Under the pieces are notes generated by a model. The model saw only the letters and a program-made list of their open reading frames with translations. It was not told the DNA's origin and did not search any database. From Allomuricauda sp. ARW1Y1 (lineage in GTDB: Bacteria > Bacteroidota > Bacteroidia > Flavobacteriales > Flavobacteriaceae), in contig NZ_JACBZU010000006.1 in assembly GCF_013407935.1 (NCBI RefSeq), positions 105,294 through 169,293 on the forward strand: DNA of 64,000 nucleotides, written 5' to 3'. Shown piece by piece: positions 61,153 to 64,000 of this stretch. Made by a program: the position numbers and the translations under genes. Each line of letters begins with the position of its first letter. Position 1 is the first letter of the stretch.

Positions 61153-61994
61153 CCAATTCTGGCCTTAGCATTTAATTTACCCACCAAACTCTTGGCAACT
61201 TTGGTGCCGTACTCCTTTTTTCTGTATTTGCTGATGGGCTGAATCCCCACAATGGAATTGGTAAGGAACATCTCGTCCATTTTTTGAAGCTCAAACGGCG
61301 AAACGGAATCCTCGACCAAATCATAGTCTTCCGACCCAGCGATCAGCTTCATCAGGTTTTTTCGGATAATCCCGTCCAAGCAACCATCACTCAAAGGAGG
61401 TGTCTTTATTTGGTTGCCCTTCACCAAAAATAAATTGCCATTGATGGTTTCTACCACCTTTTTGTCCGTGTTCACCAATAAGCAATTGGCATATCCATTT
61501 TCCTGGGCATAGACACCGGCCACCACGTTCAAAATTTTGTTGGTGGTTTTTAGGTTGGAAAGCATATCCGTATTGACGTAATAATCCTTGAAAAGTTCCA
61601 CTTCATAGGGTTTCTCCTCGATGATGAAGAAAGGAGACTCCATAGCATTGGTTTCAATCACGTAGGAAACATCGTTGGTAGCTGGGGTATACAGTCCACC
61701 GTCGTTTCTAAAAACTGTTAATCGAACGCGGACCGCTCCGCTTTCCAGCTGATTGGATTCGATGGTTTTCTTGATTTCTTCCTCTAAAAATTCCAGGGTA
61801 AAATCCATTGGGATTTCCATCCGAAGGATACGCATGGAAGCCATCAACCTAAAATAATGATCTTCCCAAAAAAATAAGGTCCCGTTCACATACCTGACCG
61901 TCTCAAAAAGAGCGTCGCCATATTTAAAGGCCCTGTTGTTGTGGGTGAAAATTGTTTTATCCGCTGCTTGTAGTGCTCCGTTACAATTGACCAT
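61149..61994 (-). CDS. Class IV PLP-dependent aminotransferase family protein
   Basis: A 281-residue fold-type IV PLP protein: FTHNNRAFKYGDALFETVRYVNG at the N-terminus, the catalytic Lys in LKTTNKILNV, and GNLFLVKGNQIKTPPLSDGCLDGI with the C-terminal QKMDEMFLTNSIVGIQPIS. The family includes aminodeoxychorismate lyase (PabC), branched-chain aminotransferases and D-amino-acid aminotransferases. The ISPIKxxR-type features of BCAT are absent, so a PabC-like role is likelier than BCAT, but I cannot settle it. Confidence 0.87.
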   Translation of the reverse strand: MVNCNGALQAADKTIFTHNNRAFKYGDALFETVRYVNGTLFFWEDHYFRLMASMRILRMEIPMDFTLEFLEEEIKKTIESNQLESGAVRVRLTVFRNDGGLYTPATNDVSYVIETNAMESPFFIIEEKPYEVELFKDYYVNTDMLSNLKTTNKILNVVAGVYAQENGYANCLLVNTDKKVVETINGNLFLVKGNQIKTPPLSDGCLDGIIRKNLMKLIAGSEDYDLVEDSVSPFELQKMDEMFLTNSIVGIQPISKYRKKEYGTKVAKSLVGKLNAKARIG

Positions 61995-62048
61995 AAAAAA
62001 GTCCCGATTTTTATCGGGACCAAAGATACGGTTTACTGAAGAATCGGG

Positions 62049-62432
62049 CTAGGTGGAACCTAGAACTTGTTTAAGGTCCGATACCTGGTTCTCCCACAGC
62101 ATTTTCGCTTCGTCCACTTCGTCTTCCTCGGCAAAATCGGTAATGAACAAGGAAACATCCTTTGTTATCTCATCCACAATGATGCGCATTTCAAAAAAGG
62201 AACCATCTTCGTTTTCTTCCCATGCCAATTTGACAAATTCCTCACTCTTTCGCTTGAGCAGTTTGGCCCGCTCCTCGGAGCCATCCCATATAAATGTAAA
62301 AATCTCCCCACGGGAGTTTACATTATCGGCATACCATTCGGAAAGTCCTGATGGGGTGGAAATATATTGGTAAAGCAACTGAGGTGAAGCCTGGATCACA
62401 AATTCCAGTTCAAATTTAACCTTATCACTCAT
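62049..62432 (-). CDS. START-like domain protein
   Basis: A 127-residue protein from the ATG at 62432; a longer frame upstream encodes a membrane-like leader that looks artefactual. It has the START/AHSA1-like helix-grip opening FELEFVIQASPQLLYQYISTPSGLSEWYADNV and a WENQVSDLKQVL C-terminal helix. The family (START-like, Bacteroidota) has no known function. It is 54 bp upstream of the aminotransferase gene on the same strand, so the two are probably one unit. Confidence 0.88.
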   Translation of the reverse strand: MSDKVKFELEFVIQASPQLLYQYISTPSGLSEWYADNVNSRGEIFTFIWDGSEERAKLLKRKSEEFVKLAWEENEDGSFFEMRIIVDEITKDVSLFITDFAEEDEVDEAKMLWENQVSDLKQVLGST

Positions 62433-62518
62433 TGTCGTGTTCTTTAGAAGTTTTTTCAGCTTAAGTATAGTTTGGGAAGATATAAAAATAAATATCAAAT
62501 AATAAATTAATAATGAAT

Positions 62519-62550
62519 TTTGATTCAGCGAAAATTTAAACCTATATTTG
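62519..62550 (+). promoter_or_regulatory. Promoter of the tRNA-Met locus
   Basis: TTTG (62519-62522), a 20-bp spacer and TATATTTG (62543-62550) form a full Bacteroidota promoter, 20 bp upstream of the truncated tRNA copy. Confidence 0.8.
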
Positions 62551-62570
62551 CACCCGCTTAGCAAAAACAC

Positions 62571-62619
62571 GGCGAGGTAGCTCAGCTGGTTAGAGCGTCG
62601 GATTCATAACCCTGAGGTC
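62571..62619 (+). pseudogene. Truncated tRNA-Met copy (5' part only)
   Basis: It matches the first 49 nt of the intact tRNA-Met that starts 71 bp downstream in 46 positions, from the acceptor 5' strand to the variable loop (gaggtc), and then stops. The T-arm and the 3' acceptor strand are missing. It retains anticodon CAT but cannot fold into a full tRNA. Confidence 0.85.
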
Positions 62620-62641
62620 AAGCAGGTAAAAATTGACAAAT

Positions 62642-62715
62642 GGCGAGGTAGCTCAGGTGGTTAGAGCGTTGGATTCATAACCCAGAGGTCGGGGGTTCAA
62701 GTCCCCCTCTCGCTA
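62642..62715 (+). tRNA. tRNA-Met (anticodon CAT)
   Basis: An intact cloverleaf: acceptor GGCGAGG with CTCTCGCT (two G-T pairs), D-arm AGCTCAGGTGGTTAGAGC, anticodon loop TTCATAA and T-arm GGGGGTTCAAGTCCCCC. CCA is not encoded. CAT can read Met (elongator) or, if lysidine-modified, Ile AUA; the D-arm does not look like the initiator type. Confidence 0.93.
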
Positions 62716-62726
62716 CAATTTGAAGA

Positions 62727-62760
62727 GAAAAAACCCAAGACGAAAATCTTGGGTTTTTTT
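62727..62760 (+). terminator. Bidirectional terminator after tRNA-Met
   Basis: Arms aaaaaacccaaga and tcttgggttttttt form a long stem with a cgaaaa loop. The T-rich arm closes the tRNA transcript on the plus strand, and the mirror reading closes the DUF2779 gene on the minus strand. Confidence 0.85.
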
Positions 62761-62763
62761 GTT

Positions 62764-62785
62764 GGGTACAACATAGGTACAACAT
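62764..62785 (+). repeat. Two 11-bp direct repeats beside tRNA-Met
   Basis: gggtacaacat (62764-62774) and aggtacaacat (62775-62785) are adjacent and differ in one base. Short direct repeats of this size near a tRNA are what arm-type binding sites of a tyrosine integrase look like. Confidence 0.6.
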
Positions 62786-62818
62786 TTTGTTTTTTTTGTA
62801 AAAACATAATATATATAG

Positions 62819-64000
62819 CTATGTAATGCCTTGCAATTTGGAATATATCTCTACCATGGCCATCGTATCTAACTTGCAATATTCCAGTAGATGTTTTCTG
62901 ATGTTCTTCTTATCTCCTTCAAAATTCGGGTCTATTACCATTCTTCCCCATGTATCCAGTGCCATCGTGCCGTCTTGTACTTCCAAATCTGCATATGATA
63001 ACTGAGGGCATATTACCGGTAATACTTTTTTTATTGAGCTAGAACCATGGAATCTATAGTCGATATAGTCTTTTTTGAATATCTCTTCTAGATCAAATGT
63101 ATGCTCATTGATATAGGTTAGGTATTCGGCGTGGTGCGGCAGCATTAACATCATATCCCTATTCCTACTATTTTCAAAACTGGCGTGCCAAGAAATAAAA
63201 GTGCCCTGTTCTTTTGTAAAATCCCTCATACCAGTAACCAGCTCATCCGGCATTTCCATTTTATCCATTAGATACTCAAAGTGGATTAACTCGCCATTTT
63301 CTTTCAGGGTATGAATGGATACTTGAAATGGTAAATGTTGATGCGGTTTCACTCCATCTAGCTTGGGGATGGCACTCGCGTAGGTTTCATAATCATAAAA
63401 ATGTAGGGGAAACGTCAGATTTTTTAAACGTTTCTTAATCCTTTCCGAATTGATAATCGCCTTTTCATGTATGCCGGACTCTACCTGTTTTGACTGATTC
63501 TCGTTAAGTTCAAAACCTTTTGGGACTTCAATGATACTGGTACAGTCGCTTTCTATCAGCTCTCCTATTTTTTTAACCGAAATTCTACCGATTTCATAAA
63601 TACTGTAATCCGGTATGTCCGCGTTAAAATAGTTGAAGCTATCGCAGTGGTTGCTTCTCGTTTTGTATCTGCATGAACAGGAACTAAATTCAAGCAGATT
63701 CTTGTTAATTAATGTAGAAGCCGCCTTTATCTCATTGACCACAGTAGAATAAATTGCATTTACAGATTCGGTTATATCCTCAATTTCCAATAGTTCATTA
63801 GCAATGATATCCCATCCTTTGATATAGTTCTTATTTAGATGAATGATGGAGATATTTGAAACATCCAATCCATTTTTCTGTAAGACGTATTTTTGAAAAC
63901 AGGCATTGTAGCCTTCCCTTTTTTAGGACATCGCTAAATTCATAAAATTATCATTAATGTCGTCTGTTTCGGGGAAGAATTCTTCCCCGAAACGGTTCTT
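62819..64000 (-). pseudogene. DUF2779 nuclease-like gene interrupted by an in-frame stop, 5' end beyond the window
   Basis: The minus-strand frame from 63922 down to 62819 encodes the C-terminal part of a DUF2779 protein. It has Cys-rich CSCRYKTRSNHC, the exonuclease-like FYDYETY (DxE), and a C-terminal YCKLD (YxxxD), as in DEDDy 3'-5' exonucleases. Upstream in the same frame there are 25 more codons to the window edge (ending NDNFMNLAMS), but a TAA at 63923-63925 interrupts them. The first codon after it that could start is a TTG or later. I read this as a disrupted gene, or possibly a sequencing error in the adjacent A/T homopolymer. Confidence 0.75.

Noticed and set aside
1..64000. CRISPR array, phage genes, rRNA operon, replication origin
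   Set aside because: I saw no spaced repeat array, structural phage genes, rRNA sequence, dnaA-box cluster or transposase in this window.

Overview
The window is a stretch of chromosome from a member of the Flavobacteriaceae (Bacteroidota). A Muricauda/Allomuricauda (Flagellimonas)-type marine genome is my guess at genus level; that is inference from protein style, not a search. The evidence for the family is as follows. Several promoters fit the Bacteroidota form TTG-N19/20-TAnnTTTG. Starts lack Shine-Dalgarno sites, and TTG starts are fairly common. Family-restricted proteins are present: DUF4290, DUF2911, the CAL67264-type small membrane protein, fused CcsBA and BshB1. Three sensor kinases carry TPR repeats. 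Coding density is high and nearly all genes look like chromosomal core. I see no rRNA, CRISPR array or transposase.

Layout. 1-8.3 kb: metallo-beta-lactamase-fold lipoprotein, ettA, a Gfo/Idh/MocA oxidoreductase, an acyl-CoA carboxylase beta chain, and a TonB-plug protein without a barrel. 8.4-24 kb: a dispersed menaquinone locus on the minus strand (menE, menC, menA, menD, menF/isochorismate synthase, hotdog thioesterase). It is interleaved with a CPBP protease, an SDR enzyme, a TPR histidine kinase, a LytTR response regulator, a SPOR-like membrane protein, a CvfB-like RNA-binding protein and DUF2853. No menB is present and no menH is recognisable. 24-33.7 kb: secreted or lipoprotein enzymes, tRNA-His, a second TPR kinase, bshB1, a trans-sulfuration PLP enzyme and a MATE transporter. 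33.7-46.8 kb: M14 peptidase, the ccsBA giant gene, a DUF2520-kdsC-maf operon, a PIG-L deacetylase/short membrane ORF/sodium-solute symporter operon, and DUF2911. 47-49.5 kb: a photolyase operon (SRPBCC-SDR-phr). 49.6-62.4 kb: M20 hydrolase, pirin, LytS-type TPR kinase, murA, DUF4290, DUF493, AAA ATPase-recQ-fmt, HU, YqgE, class IV aminotransferase and a START-like protein. 62.5-64 kb: a truncated tRNA-Met copy, an intact tRNA-Met, short direct repeats and a DUF2779 nuclease-like gene broken by an in-frame stop. This last part looks like the edge of an accessory region lying to the right.

The observation I most want checked is a compact multi-branched RNA structure that fills the leader of the MATE transporter gene (about 33669-33777, minus strand). 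A perfect 12-bp closing helix ends 4 nt before the start codon, and I match it to no riboswitch class I know. Other points: MurA with Asp in place of the fosfomycin-target Cys; a barrel-less TonB-plug/TPR/DUF2135-like fusion; the tRNA-Met duplication with direct repeats next to the broken DUF2779 gene; a 38-codon membrane ORF between a PIG-L enzyme and its symporter; and paired AT-rich sites upstream of the photolyase operon.
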